Of a stretch of DNA of 64,000 nucleotides, positions 22,206 through 34,486 are shown one piece after another. How positions within the stretch are numbered: the first letter of the stretch is position 1; the number at the start of each line of letters is the position of its first letter. Both the position numbers and the translations under genes were made by a program. The DNA lies in NCBI RefSeq assembly GCF_010389155.1, contig NC_057765.1, positions 44,287,559 to 44,351,558 on the forward strand, written 5' to 3'. The DNA comes from Erigeron canadensis (taxonomy: Eukaryota; Streptophyta; Magnoliopsida; Asterales; Asteraceae). The notes beneath the pieces were generated by a model. That model was not told where the DNA came from. It worked only from the letters and a program-made list of their open reading frames with translations, and searched no databases.

Positions 22206-24426
22206 TTTTCCAAAAGAAAAAAAAAATGATTAACTAAGAAAGTAACGCTATACCAACTTTAAGGACAAGGATGGTGATCATTTAGCGATAAATTCTGATT
22301 TTTATATGATGAGTGAACATCTAGAATCCGGAAGACCTAAGTTTATATACCGGCCATGAGCTAGAAAAGTATACTCACTTGTCGCCACGAAGGTTCATCT
22401 ACGTACGATGATACCAGATTTGAATTAGTGGGCTCGTAAATGGGTTAGACTAACTTTGTTAGAAAGAAAAGAAAAAGGAGATAATTAAAGACCATACCTA
22501 GTCACCAAGTTGGATTTCTCAAGGGTACGTTCGTCCTAATTTTTCTACAAAGATGTCGTGTGCTCTTGATTTCTTTCATCATTGATTGACAAATCATTTT
22601 GGATTATCTTTCAACGTAAACAATTTTTACTTTTGTTGGTTATTTTCTTGTTATTTAAACTGGCGTAGTTGATTACTATTATTTTTGTTTCCCTGCTTTT
22701 GCATATGCCAAGTTTTCCATTTGCATTTCCAAGTTGATTATTACTTTCTATCAAATAATTGTATTGAAATGATAACTTAAAAACAAAATTTTAGCATAAT
22801 GCAGCTAGTTTCTTGTATCACGTTGTACGTCATTAAAATATTTTAAACAAACTAAAGAGGTTAAAAAGTCATGAGTAATAAGTAAACAAAAATTTCTATG
22901 GGCTACCTCTGATTGGGCTCAAACAATTATAAACTAGCGATCCACCATTCAAATGTATTAAAACTAGCTACTAGATAATTGTTCGATTATCTTTCCTACT
23001 ATTATTGAGAGTTCATGCCAATTTATAAATAAACTCTTTGAAAGTTATTTAGGAGCCTCCTTAAGATTAAAATTGCTAACACTTTTAAACTTTGTTTAAC
23101 AAGTCCAGTAATGAAAGGCCCAAACTGTTCGAAATCGATCTAATGCAGCTCCAAACATTTTTTGGACTTCACTGAAATTGAGTTTTTCGTTTTTGGGCTC
23201 CGAAAATTGTGATTAGTTGTAACGATTGTATCGTAAGAAAGTTATATTGAATGGTTGTGTGATTTTTTATTTTTTTTAACAGGGAAAAAAAAATATAGTT
23301 ATCTTGAATTCAAAAAGTAGAGATTATAACAGTTTTGAGTATTTAATAATACTATCGAGTTTATGTTTCTATGATTGGTTTTGTGACCTGGTCCATTTTA
23401 CTTTTATTTTATTGTCTCAACTAATTTATCTGGGCAAAGTCTCAAAGACCTATGAATTGGAATACTAGATCCTATATGTATACTATACTATATATGTTTT
23501 CAAAATTCCATATACATCGATATCGTATTTATTGACCAGGATTATGAAATCTTAACATCAACATCTAAATCTTAATTAGTAACTATGCTTTAAGATACAT
23601 ACATCTCCTAATTGATAACGCTAGCTCTTAATTAAAACTTTAGACATATAGCAAAGTGAAGTAGGTATGCTAAATTGCTAAATTATGTATTAATTTACAC
23701 ATGTAAATATACTTGCTATATTTCTATTCATACACATACATATATTTAGCTACAAAATACAAATACCTAAATGCATTAGGTTGACATTGAAGGTTGAAGT
23801 TAAGGACAAAATCATGAAACTCCACGGCGTTCATCATCATGCCATTTTCACCCAAACAATTTATAATTTTCCCCAACAAACTCATATTTAATGCTCTTTC
23901 ATTATTCTAATACAAAAAACAAAAGCATGACACTACGTAGTAGTTTTCACTCTCATTTTAAAAGATTTTCTACACTAAAAGTGTTTGTGTTTATATTTGT
24001 GCGTTTGTTGATTTTTCTATTGTTATTAAAAGTGTTTGTATGATTGCAGTTTGTATTCCCTATTTGTTAGTTTCTTTATCGATTTATACACGGGTTAAGA
24101 AAGTGTTGCTAAAGGAAAGAGTTATAATGTTTATGTGTTTACCGTTGTGGTGTTTGTGGTGTTTATATTCCATCAGTCAAAATGATAATATCGGCCGGTC
24201 AAACTATACACGCAACTTAAGATACATATGCCAATTTCACAGAATAACACTGTTCAATTAATAATGCATGCATATATATTTGAAAGAGAAAGATCATAAA
24301 ACAAAGTTATGGAGGACCATATATACATCACGTACAAAAACAAAAGCACGACACCACGCACGTACGTACTTTTCAAACGAAGATTACTTTTGCATATTTT
24401 TGCGAGAGTTCGATGTATATTAAAAA
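22206..24426. other. Intergenic stretch
   Basis: AT-rich DNA without a supported gene or clearly bounded repeat. Confidence 0.5.
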
Positions 24427-24709
24427 GGGATAAGTACTTGGGAATGTAATGAACTATACACAAATGTTTATGTTGTGTAATGAACTACTCGGATGTTTAT
24501 TGTATGCAATGAACTTTCAAATCCCGGTTATTGGATGTATCTGACCAATCAAAAAAATTTACAAGTGGTGGCTTATATGGTAGCCACATATACCCAAATT
24601 AATACATTCAATAACCAGGATTTGAAAGTTCATTGCATACAATAAACACTCGAGTATTTCATTACATAACATAATCATTTGTGTATAATTTATTACATTC
24701 CTAGTACTT
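24427..24709. mobile_element. Foldback MITE (Mutator-like)
   Basis: Two arms of more than 100 bp are inverted copies: GGGATAAGTACTTGGGAATG...AATGAACTTTCAAATCC on the left and GGATTTGAAAGTTCATTGCA...TTATTACATTCCTAGTACTT on the right. Layout and word content (ATTGTATG(C/T)AA..) match the element at 30329-30618, which has a 9-bp TSD. The TSD of this copy is obscured by A-rich flanks. Confidence 0.75.
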
Positions 24710-24838
24710 AAAAAATATAACAAACAAAGCCCTCTATTCTGGCACCCTCGCCCCGGCCACGTACGTCTCTCTCTTTTGTCTTTATTAATTTCTAATTATT
24801 ATATTCATGATTTATGTATATAGATAGATAGATTTTAA

Positions 24839-25949
24839 TTAACACATGACGTCCTTGAGGAGCTTATACCTTTTAGTCCTAGGAGAAGGAGATCCGGCGG
24901 TGGGTGACTTCATTTTCTCCGAATTACCAACCGCCTCTTCACGCCCAGCTTGCTGCTTGATCTTGTCACCAGAATATTGTGATCGGTTGCTGATTATTCC
25001 GGCTTCCAGTTTCGGTTTCTTGGACGAACCAGCTGAGTGTTTGGAGCTTTTCATTTCATCTGTTTGGCACCACTCACATAGTTCCTTTGATGCTTCACTG
25101 TAGTAGTTGCTACAATACCTACATATGTTTAATTAGTTAGTTATTAGTTTGTCTAAAAAGTTGTCGATCATATATATATACTCTTCAATATTAATAATTA
25201 CTCGTAATTAGTTTAATTAGACATTAATTGATGATGAATACCCCATACTATATATATATATATATATAGCACATGTGACTTATTAAGGATATGTTAATTA
25301 TTTTTCTGATCGATCATTTGACAAATTAATCTTTATATAAATGCAAAATTTATAGCATAATTAATTAAGTATCTTATAAAACTTCACTCAAGAGCTAACG
25401 TGCTAAAAGAACCATATATATCAATACAAAGAATAAAAATAATAATTTTAAAAACTTTCAATGAGGTTTTCAAGGCAGAAAGAATGATTCTTCTAGTTAT
25501 TTTAAGTTATTTTTTCAACTATGCAAGACAAATAAATCAATCCGTTTAAAATTTATTGTTTAATTATATTAGTAAAGCCAGAAAATTTTATATATATGTA
25601 GTCGACCTTGTAGCTATGGGCGTCAACACGTACTGGCCATGTATATATATATATATATTATAGTCCGGGAAAGGTGGCATGTGTTCAAGAAATTAAAATA
25701 TAAAAAGATATGATTACAAAATAATTAAGCATTTGTGTTTACTCAACTAAATAAACAGTAGCTACCTAGCTCTATATATATATATGTAAGTATTTGTATG
25801 TGAAAATTAAATATAGGGATCGAGAGATGAACAACAACATACGAGTGCTGGAAACGATGGTGACACTTGATGCATCGGTAAATCTTGTCCGGAAAGCCGA
25901 CGTCGCCACACATACAACACACTCTTTCAATATCCGTCATTTCTTGCAT
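24839..25949 (-). CDS. Small PHD-type zinc-finger protein (2 exons)
   Basis: Exon 1 25949-25843 and exon 2 25118-24839 join at a GT-AG intron (donor C|GTATGT, acceptor ATGTAG|G) to 128 aa plus TAA. Residues 9-53 form a Cys/His zinc-binding module: VCCMCGDVGFPDKIYRCIKC followed by HHRFQHSYC and LCEWC, that is CxxC...CxxC...H..C...CxxC, as in the RING/FYVE/PHD superfamily proteins of about 110-150 aa common in plants. PHD fingers of this type usually read histone tails; the target here is unknown. The C-terminal half (57-128) is Lys/Ser-rich and basic (KKPK, PRTKRYKLLK), consistent with a nuclear protein. A second in-frame Met at codon 4 could also start translation. Confidence 0.85.
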
Positions 25950-25990
25950 GCGTATATAAACGTACCCGAATTTTTCTCTTTCAAAGAAGA

Positions 25991-26006
25991 CTAAAATATA
26001 TATAGC
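25991..26006 (-). promoter_or_regulatory. Possible TATA box of the PHD gene
   Basis: CTATATATAT on the minus strand 45-55 bp upstream of the ATG at 25949. A second TATATA lies only about 10 bp from the ATG and is too close to serve this start. Confidence 0.35.
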
Positions 26007-26574
26007 ATGAGTAGAGATGTGTTGTTTGTTTGTGTTTATGTATATATTTCTTTATTTACTCATAAAATATCATCCAATAATATATACTTGGAGAGGAATT
26101 AATTAAGGAAGAAAGAGAGACACACGTGTGAATGTAGGTGTGTGTCTATACACGTGTGAAGAATACTTATGTAAGTAAAGGTCGACCGTATATAGGCCGG
26201 TGTTGCATAATTGAAGTCGTTTTCGGTTGGGATGATGAATTGAAGGGCCGATCGACGGTCGTCAAGAATAATGATATATATATATATATAGAGAGAGAGA
26301 GAATGACTCTTATATATGTCTCTCTCATGATATTTGACATTTTTATGTGTGACTAAATTTCGTAAAGTTGAATATGATGTATGCATATGATCGATCAATT
26401 AATAAGAGAAAGTGAATATGATCACATCACGCAAACGTGGCAAACCGGCCGACTAAATTAAGATGTTGTGACAACTTTAAAGCGTTTACATGATAAAAAT
26501 GACAAGTTATTTGATACGTTTAATTAATTGATATACGGATCGAGTATTTAAAACTTCGATACTAATATACCAAA

Positions 26575-26790
26575 GCAGTATGGTTGCATCAGTGGTAAAC
26601 ACACTCTGAAAATAAAGGTCATGGTTGTGATTCTCATCTCATGTAAAGGTTTGAGGACTTTTTATATCATTTAGGGAAAAAATGAAAGCAACCTCGATCT
26701 CTACTTAGGTAAAGGTAAGGTGTGCCTACATTTTAACCTCTCTCATACACCGTCAAGACAAAACCTGTGGAAGATGACGCTGAGCAATTT
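26575..26790 (+). mobile_element. SINE-like element
   Basis: A-box-like TGCATCAGTGGTAAACAC and B-box-like GGTTGTGATTCTCATC about 40 bp apart, followed by AGGTAAAGGTAAGGTGTGCC and CATACACCGTCAAGAC, resembling the conserved 3' region of Au-type SINEs. Ends are not fixed by a TSD. Confidence 0.55.
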
Positions 26791-26957
26791 CTTTTTTTAT
26801 TTATATATCAATTAATTTCATTTTTAATCTTAACAAGTTCAATTAATATGTCATCAATTAATACCAGGTTTTTAAAAATATTTTTAAACGTATCAAATTA
26901 TTTATATAATACATATATATCTTTCTTTGAGTTTATATATATATATATATATATATA

Positions 26958-27214
26958 CTCCATCCGTCCCGCTAGAAGTGTCATGTTTTTAATTTTTAAA
27001 GTCTAACATTTATAACTTTGACCTTAAATAATTTTATTTGTGTTATATAATACTTGATAAAAGTTATATGATTTATTTGTGTTTTAGACGAGTTTTTTAA
27101 TGGTACAACTTTTATCAAGTTGTATATAACACAAAAAAATATATTTAAGGTCAAAGTTTAAACATAAAGACTTTGAATATTCAAACTAGGACACTTCTAA
27201 TGGGACGGAGGGAG
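26958..27214. mobile_element. Stowaway (Tc1/mariner) MITE
   Basis: Begins CTCCATCCGTCCCGCTAGAA and ends TTCTAATGGGACGGAGGGAG, flanked by TA on both sides (26956-26957 and 27215-27216). The CTCCCTCCGTCCC terminus and TA TSD are diagnostic for Stowaway elements. 257 bp, with long internal complementarity (e.g. TTAAGGTCAAAGTT). Confidence 0.95.
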
Positions 27215-27344
27215 TATATGGTTGGGTTAGATTAAGGACTCCTTAAATTAGGGACCATTATGAACATATAACTTACACATGTGTAAGTTGTGGTGGCGGT
27301 GGTGATGGTGGTTGCATAACTTACACATGTGTAACTTACACAAT

Positions 27345-27525
27345 ATTCGTGCACATGTGATCAAGAATCCAAATATTAACATAATTGTATAACGGAAGAT
27401 AATTCATGCCTCCACACAATTATAAACTTCAAAATTACACATAAGTTATTCAGAAAACAATAAAAAAAAATAATTTTCATGTAAAGAATAATCATCGGTT
27501 GGGCTTGATTTGAAAAGTTCTCAAA

Positions 27526-27617
<92 letters not shown>
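27345..27617. repeat. Half of a foldback element ending in a 92-bp (TA)n tract
   Basis: 27345-27525 matches the right arm of the foldback element at 40814-41310 (for example CCTCCACACAATTATAAA and ATAATCATCGGTTGGGCTTG). It stops after AAAAGTTCTCAAAG, where an uninterrupted (TA)n microsatellite (27526-27617) takes over. The left arm and terminal bases are missing. Confidence 0.75.
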
Positions 27618-27619
<2 letters not shown>

Positions 27620-27944
27620 AGTTAGACATAATTGGTCAGTTATAAATTTCATGTTATACCATATATGTGGTAATTTTCGCCGTGTGTCCTAGCCTCCTAG
27701 GCTCTTTAATTTGGATCAAAGTGGTCGCGCGCGGATTCAATTCAAATATCATGAATAGTTATTGTAAGACACTATTATGGTGAAAACCCCATTGATCCAT
27801 ATTCATTTGTACTTGAACAGCTCGTATAGTATTTGTGGATAAATCAAATTTGAATAGCGTACAAATTAAATGTCATATATAAAATGTCAACCTAGAGCAC
27901 ACGCACATATAGATTAAGATACATAACATATGCTTGATTCTAGT

Positions 27945-28170
27945 GGCAGAGCCAGGATTTTCATCCTGGGTTGCCAAATAACAACTTTCATGATACTAAT
28001 AAGTGTAAAGTTAAACTACAAATTTCAGTTACTTTAGTCTTGGGTTGTCAATTACCTTAAAACTGATGAAATACTTAAAAATAGTACTAAAAATATAGAG
28101 TTTTATAGAAATTGTGAAGTTGTCATGGTCATCCGTGACCACCACATAACTCATCCACTCCTTGATCTAG
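27945..28170. mobile_element. Unclassified TE fragment
   Basis: Starts TTCTAGTGGCAGAGCCAGGATTTT, a terminal motif recurrent in plant genomic repeats, and ends in CGTGACCACCACATAACTCA. Assigned from motif familiarity only; boundaries are approximate. Confidence 0.35.
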
Positions 28171-29680
28171 TTCATTTAAAAAATGATACGAGTAAAATAA
28201 ACTATATGCCTCGTCCTTCAATAAAATACCCCGTAAGGTAAATTACATTACATAAAAAGATCAAACTTGAACACTCACTAAATTTGATGTCCTGGTGGTC
28301 GTTATGTAGCCATTGGAGGCATCAGGCATATAGAAGAGGCAAGTTAGGATCTCGTAAGCATTATTTAGAGTACATTAGTAATCGACTAACTGTTTTAGCA
28401 GGGGACTAATACATATGTTAATGAGTCGAGTCTTTTTTTAAGGTTATCGTGTAATTCATAGTGACTTAAACGAAGAGGAGGCCGGAGTTTTATTTACTCT
28501 TCCTCCATTTACAACATTTCAAAAATGATTAGATTTGCTAAAATTATAGTCTAAGCCTAAAAGTTATATTAACCATAAATACATGTGAAAAAATCAAGAA
28601 ATAAATTAAAAAGATCATTTAATAAAATTCACATATCATAATCTTATATTTTTATTTTTAGAGTTATATTTAAATGGATAGATCAATTTCTACTGATTGA
28701 CATTTTTAATTGGCATAATACAAACAGACGAGGCACTCACAGGCCCATTTTGGGAGCTAATTAAAATCTGGAGCCCACAATCGATAGCTGGCCCATAAAT
28801 GAGCCTTTTAGCTCATGAAAAAGAATAAAATGCCACGATCTCTCTTTTTGACTTTTTGTTTTTCGTTTTTTATTTTATTTTATTTTATTTATTTATTTAT
28901 TTAAGAACATTGCCACGATCTGATTTACTCTCATCACTTCATCAGTCATCAAGTAGTCACGTACCATTGACTTTTAGTAAAGCTTTATCTATACTCCCTA
29001 TATAAACAAATTACTACTCTCCAAATTAAATTATCTATCTTTAAATTTTCTATTTTACCCTTTTAATTTACACTATCATCAAACACTTTAATTCTAAAAT
29101 ATCAAAAATACCCTTACGCCCAATTTGACTCTCTTACCTTCCCTTGAAACTGCTCACATATTATACCAAAAAACACACCCATACATCCCCGGAACAAAAT
29201 ACACACATACATCCCCTCAGAACAGCTTCCCTCTAAAACACACATAGCCACCGCCCCTCAAAACCGTCGTCGTTTCCACTGTCTAAAACACACATAGCCA
29301 TATGTACGGTGATCCGGTAATCGAGCGGGTACCGCTAATTAACCAGCGTTTTTTTTTCCTATGCCCCACCGCATCCCGCGGGTACAAGGTTAGTTTATAC
29401 GATACAGGAATAACAATATAATTAGTTTAGTAGTTAGGCATTTCGATATTCTTATAAAAATTTTCCGATTGGAGACATCTTGGAATTGATTTACTCAAGT
29501 ACATGTATTGTTACGTTTTATTTTATATCCTTTTCCTCACACTTTTTTCATTTTCTTTTTTAACACGTCTTCTGCATTCTCATAGTTATTGATTCCTTAT
29601 CATGCATATAATACGAGAGATAGCTAATATCATATCTCTTTTATACTTACTAGTTAATATTTTGATAAAACAAAGAATAA
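28171..29680. other. Intergenic stretch
   Basis: No gene supported. The segment 29150-29300 is C-rich and contains a short direct repeat TCTAAAACACACATAGCCA at about 29231 and 29281. Confidence 0.5.
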
Positions 29681-29695
29681 AAATAAGATGGAGAC

Positions 29696-30022
29696 GTCCT
29701 TGAGCTTTAGCTCAATAGTTGAAAGATCATCACCTTTTCTAAGAGGACATGTGTTCAAGTCTTAAGGAGTACATAAGAATTAAGTCCTTTTATGTGGGCT
29801 TGACTTGGGTATACCCAAGTTCAAGTCTGAGTGGGCAGAGTTTACCCCTATTAATCGTCGTGCCTTCGGGCGGATTAGTAGGGGGTTTTCCCCCAGTTCT
29901 ACTTCGATGAAGCTCTCTAATACGGACCCGGTTAAGACAACGTATGCTAGGCCTCTCACTTTCGAATCACGACACGAAATTTCCAACGAAATTCACCTTT
30001 CAAAAAAATATATATTTAAATA
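29696..30022 (+). mobile_element. SINE, family S (copy 1) with perfect 15-bp TSD
   Basis: Flanked by AAATAAGATGGAGAC at 29681-29695 and 30023-30037. A-box-like TTTAGCTCAATAGTTGAA and degenerate B-box TGTGTTCAAGTCTT, then a 3' body with CGTCGTGCCTTCGGGCGGAT, GGACCCGGTTAAGACAACGT and an A-rich tail. The same body occurs at 52220-52520. Short frames here on both strands are not genes. Confidence 0.9.
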
Positions 30023-30051
30023 AAATAAGATGGAGACAGTAGTTAAATTTT

Positions 30052-30175
30052 GATAATCTTAATCTTAATATATACTATAAGACAGTTGATCTAATGACTT
30101 ATCAGTCAATCACATCGCTCGATTTAATCAAATTGACTTTTGATGATGTCATCATTTAGTTTTACATGAATTTAT
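30052..30175 (+). mobile_element. Helitron family H 5'-end fragment (copy 3)
   Basis: TCTTAATCTTAATATATACTA then ATAAGACAGTTGATCTAATG and CTCGATTTAATCAAATTGAC, the same 5' region as the minus-strand end of 21089-22205. The 3' hairpin-CTAG end is not seen; the copy is truncated or interrupted before the MITE at 30329. Confidence 0.55.
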
Positions 30176-30328
30176 ATAATTAATAAAAAGTTAATAATTA
30201 GAATTATTTAATTAATAAAAATCTGATCATTATTAAAAGTAAAAATAGTCATCCGATAACCATACAAAAAAATATAAAAATGATACAATAAAAAGTCATG
30301 CGATAACAATACAAAGAAGAATAATAAA

Positions 30329-30618
30329 GGGATTAGTTTCTTGGAATGTAATTATCTTTGATCAAATGTCTATAGTAGGAAATAACTAAAGTTGTGTGTA
30401 TTGTATGTAAGCAATTCGAAAAAATGTTTATTGTATGTAAGAAAATATACGTGGCAACCATCTACAGGTGCCACTTGTCAGATTTTAATTGGTTGAAACA
30501 AAATTCTTACATACAATAAACATTTTTTCGAGTTGCTTACATACAATACACACAACTTTAGTTATTTCCTACTATAGACATTTGTTCAAAGTTTCTTACA
30601 TTCCCGAAAACTAATCCC
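30329..30618. mobile_element. Mutator-type foldback MITE with 9-bp TSD
   Basis: GGGATTAG / CTAATCCC ends and inverted arms of roughly 110 bp (left TTGTATGTAAGCAATTCGAA, right TTCGAGTTGCTTACATACAA), flanked by perfect 9-bp repeats AATAATAAA at 30320-30328 and 30619-30627. The centre carries GTGGCAACCATC / CAGGTGCCAC words shared in layout with the 24427 element. Confidence 0.92.
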
Positions 30619-30778
30619 AATAATAAATAACGATTTTAGCTCCTTAAAAACAGATTCATAGAAAAATAATGCAACGCCAAATTCATGATATTTATTCCCT
30701 CATATATTAGATTCCACCTTCCAATTTTCCCAGCCTATGCTTATTCTATTTGTATCGAACCACAATTATAGTTATTTT

Positions 30779-31586
30779 ACTATATTTTAGACCCGTGTCC
30801 AATACTGGACACGAGGTTTACGATATTATCAATATTAGATTTTTATACATTTAATTCATAAAAGCTTATAATTTTGAATATATACGGTTCTAACTGTTAT
30901 ACTTTGTAAGTTGTAGTAAAATAATCACATGTTCTTCACTGTCATTATTAGCTGAGACATATTGATGAATTTATTTGTCGTAGTGATACCACAAGACACA
31001 TACTACAATAATTTATCTATTATGGAATTTTTAAAACCAATTGTACTAATAATGTGATATTATTATGAAAGATAATTAAGAATTAAAATATAAAAATAAA
31101 TATGATCTTGTACTTGACATTCAAGTATATGTATCTGATCATGATGATGAACCATAACACGAATAGGTTTATTTCAATCGTTTGTCCTATGATAATTAGA
31201 TAACAATTAGGATTGTTTTCATAAATTTTGATAACAATTAGGACTCTTGATTTCAGTAACAATTGTAACTTTAGAAAATTAAATATAAATACTTTTTTAA
31301 ACATTTTTAAAAAATCTTATAAAGTTGATGGCTAAAAGTATATATAAATTAAGTATTTAGGGCTAAAAACTGTAAATTATTATTGGAAAACGAAAAAGTG
31401 TAAGTTAATGAGACTTTTTTTACAAATTAATATAAATACTAATAAAATAATATATTTGGATAATGATTATTAGGATGTTTATTTATAGTTGATCTAAATG
31501 ATGACATAAGCGATAGTCAATTTGATGAAATTAAACGATTTAATTGGTTAATAAGTCATTAATTCAACTGTCTGATAGTATATATT
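30779..31586 (-). mobile_element. Non-autonomous Helitron, family H (copy 4)
   Basis: Minus-strand 3' region GTGTCCAGTATTGGACACGGG as in copy 2, but the terminal CTAG has decayed to ATAG. The rest (CGAGGTTTACGATATTATCA, TACTTGACATTCAAGTAT, CAACTGTCTGATAGTATATA) follows copy 2 in shortened form. The right boundary is estimated. Confidence 0.65.
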
Positions 31587-31677
31587 AAAATATTTTTTTT
31601 CGAAAAAATATTAATATTAATAGGACAAATTAGTTAGTTGCCAAAAAAAATACAATTACATTCTTAATTTTAATCAA

Positions 31678-32431
31678 TCTTAATCTTAATCTAATTACTT
31701 ATTAACTAATCAAATCGTTCAATTTTATCAAATTGACTCTCGCTTATGTTATCATTTAGATTAACTATATTTAAAAATCCTAATAATCATTATCAAAATA
31801 TATTTATGTATTAGCATTCATATTTATATTAAGTTGTAGAAAAAATCTCATTAATTTACATTTTTTTGGTTTTTTTTATCAACAACTTACACTTTTTAAC
31901 CCTGAATACTTAATTTATATTTATTTTTAGCCATCAACTTGAACAGATTTTTTTAAATATTTTTAAAAGGTTATTAAAAAAGATTTATATTTAATTTTTT
32001 AAAGTTAACAATTGTTAATCAAATCAAGAGTCTTAGTTATCAAAAAATATGAAAACAATCATAATTGTTATTAATTACATCATGATCAAATACATATACT
32101 TTAATGTCCAGCACATGATCACAAATATGTTTATAATTATCTTTTATAATAATATCACATTATTAATACAACCGGTTTCAAAAAATTTAATAATATATAA
32201 ATTATTGTAGCATGTACTTTGTGGAATGACTACGACAAATAATTTCATCAATATGTCTCAGCTAATAATGACAGTGACGAACCTGCGATTATTGTAATAT
32301 AACTTGCAAAGTATAACACTCAAATGTATATCTTCAAATTTATAAGCTTGTATAAATTAAATGTAAGAAGATATAATATTAATAAAATCATAAATTTTGT
32401 GTCCAGTGTTAGATACGGGTCTAAAATCTAG
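31678..32431 (+). mobile_element. Non-autonomous Helitron, family H (copy 5, both ends)
   Basis: Plus strand: 5' TCTTAATCTTAATCTAATTA, 3' GTGTCCAGTGTTAGATACGGG hairpin, 7-nt spacer and CTAG, inserted between A (31677) and T (32432). 754 bp, in opposite orientation to copy 4, which lies about 90 bp away. Confidence 0.8.
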
Positions 32432-32508
32432 TAAAAAATATATCACACACGAGCAGTTTAAATTTGATAATAAAAAAATATATCACACATGAGTATTTTA
32501 GCTGGAAG

Positions 32509-32902
32509 CATAGTTGTTAGTATCGTACGATCTCGTACGAGTCGTAACACAACTCAAAGAAAAATTAACGTCTCGGTTAGTGTCTCAGACTAGGTTTTAA
32601 CTCGGTTCAATACGATACGATATGGTCCGATACGATACGGTTTGTTAAGAAAAAAATTTAATTAATTTTCCTATAAATACTCTGGAATTTATTACTAATA
32701 AATGTTCATTCTGTATTTAATCGATACGTATATAATAAAATCATTTTAAAAAGTTAATATATGTAATATATATGATAATATCATCAATATTTGTATGTTT
32801 TTACTTTTTACGCATATATTATACATTTTTGCTATATATTTTTTATTTTTATGTCTCTTACGATTTGTAACACGATACGATTAGAGGGATTCGATAACCA
32901 TG
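32509..32902. mobile_element. hAT-type MITE with perfect 8-bp TSD
   Basis: Flanked by GCTGGAAG at 32501-32508 and 32903-32910. Ends CATAGTTGTTAGTATCG and CGATAACCATG are inverted repeats with small indels. Subterminal regions are rich in CGATACGATA / TCGTACGA words. Confidence 0.88.
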
Positions 32903-32910
32903 GCTGGAAG

Positions 32911-33702
32911 TACGTACAATTAGAGGGATGCACGTGCATTGGTGTTTGCATATAATCCTGATCACGTGAGTCAATAATGTGGTGACACGTGATTGGATGC
33001 TGGGAATACTTTATAACAACGTGACGTCCTTCCGAGGCTCCCTAACGTGCTTCAAGAATGGAGTTGCCTAACTTTTTTTTTCTTTTCAAAACAAGTCATA
33101 TGCCCGCAGAATGTAATAACGACGATGGTAATCACACAGGGTGATAGTGACGGTAGCGGTGGTGGCGATAGATGGTGGCGGTAACGGATGGTGGGACGAC
33201 GATTGTGGTAGATGTAAAGTAATTGATGTTAAAGGAGGTATTGTGGTTATTTTAGAGGTTGAAGGATTTATGTTATAAGTTATTTCATTTAAGGTATTAT
33301 AATTATATCAGGTGAAGATGTTTAAGTTATTGAATAAAGGATAATGATTTTAGGTCGTTTAATTTTTTAATTGAGATTTTAAAAAAGTGGGTTGCCCTTT
33401 TATGAGTTACGAGAGAAAGGTACCTGTACGTTATGACGATGATATGGAGGTGGCGGCGGTGGTGAGGATGTAATGGTGGCGGTAGTGGTGGTGGTGACGG
33501 GTGGTGGCGGCGAATGGCGATGGTGGCGTCGGTGCAGGGTCATCCCCGAGAATGGTTAAAAAAATAAGGCCCTCGGCAAAAAGAGAAAATGGACCCTAAA
33601 ATTATAGTCATTAAATTAAAAAAAAAAAAAAAAATAATATAATATGTTAAACCTTTGTATCATTACAACTATACAATATGTTAATATATATATATATACA
33701 CA
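32911..33702. repeat. Intergenic stretch with GGTGGCGGT-rich DNA
   Basis: Two patches (33120-33210 and 33430-33535) are dense in GGTGG/GGCGG/GATGG words; no long ORF. A complementary C-rich patch of the same style lies at 59960-60150. No gene supported. Confidence 0.5.
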
Positions 33703-34189
33703 CTAGGTGTTTTACCCGCACGATGTGCGGTTATTAAATTTATTTTTTGAAAATAATTTTGACACGGATAATAAAAAGAATTGGTTTAAGGATAAAAAAT
33801 TTATTTATAAATTACCGAGTATAATTTATATGTGTGAATAACAAACAAACTTACATGTTAATAATTTTATTGAACCTGATTAAATTGATACATGTAAAAA
33901 TCAAAATAATATATATTTTTTTTGTCAAAATCAAACAATGACCATAAAAAATTCCATAAACCCCAAAATAGTTTATTAATATTTATATTTGATGAGAATT
34001 TATTAAAATATCTTTGCCATATATAGAATTTTTGGAATTCATTAAATATGTTTAAATAAGATAATTATTATAAAAATTTATAAAAATGACACATGGGATA
34101 AAAGCTTATGTGTCAATTTTTAAAAATAGCTTTAAATTGAAAGATGTTTTAAAATGTTAGAATAACTACTCTTTTAATAGATATATAGA
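33703..34189 (-). mobile_element. Non-autonomous Helitron
   Basis: Minus-strand 3' end CCGCACATCGTGCGG hairpin (6-bp arms, 3-nt loop), spacer, CTAG, T; minus-strand 5' end TCTATATATCTATTAAAAGA. About 487 bp, no coding capacity. Confidence 0.65.
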
Positions 34190-34243
34190 TATGGGGGATG
34201 AGAATATAAGGCTGTCGGGTATCTAAGCTACAACTATACAATG

Positions 34244-34306
<63 letters not shown>

Positions 34307-34308
<2 letters not shown>

Positions 34309-34486
34309 GATGTGAATATAAGGCTGTCGGATATCTAAGATTAGGTGTGAAACACTCACATATTGTTTTTTTAATCCATAAAAATCATGGGGGCCATGCA
34401 TTTATTCATTAAACAAGAAATAATAAAATATTAGTATGTGAGAGGTTCCATACCTAAGCTTAGGTGCCGGACAACCTTATATTCCC
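34307..34486. mobile_element. MITE, family B (copy 1) beside (TA)n
   Basis: Ends GGGATGTGAATATAAGGCTG and ACAACCTTATATTCCC with subterminal TAAGATTAGGTG / CACCTAAGCTTA-type inverted words. A fragment of its left end lies at about 34193-34222, before a (TA)n tract (34241-34306). Same family as the outer element at 39104. Confidence 0.75.

Noticed and set aside
27510..27692. 60-codon ORF of alternating Ile-Tyr
   Set aside because: It is translation of a (TA)n microsatellite.
29780..30023. Overlapping ORFs of 68-72 codons on both strands
   Set aside because: They lie wholly inside the family S SINE with a perfect TSD; the same body at 52287-52478 gives another spurious ORF.
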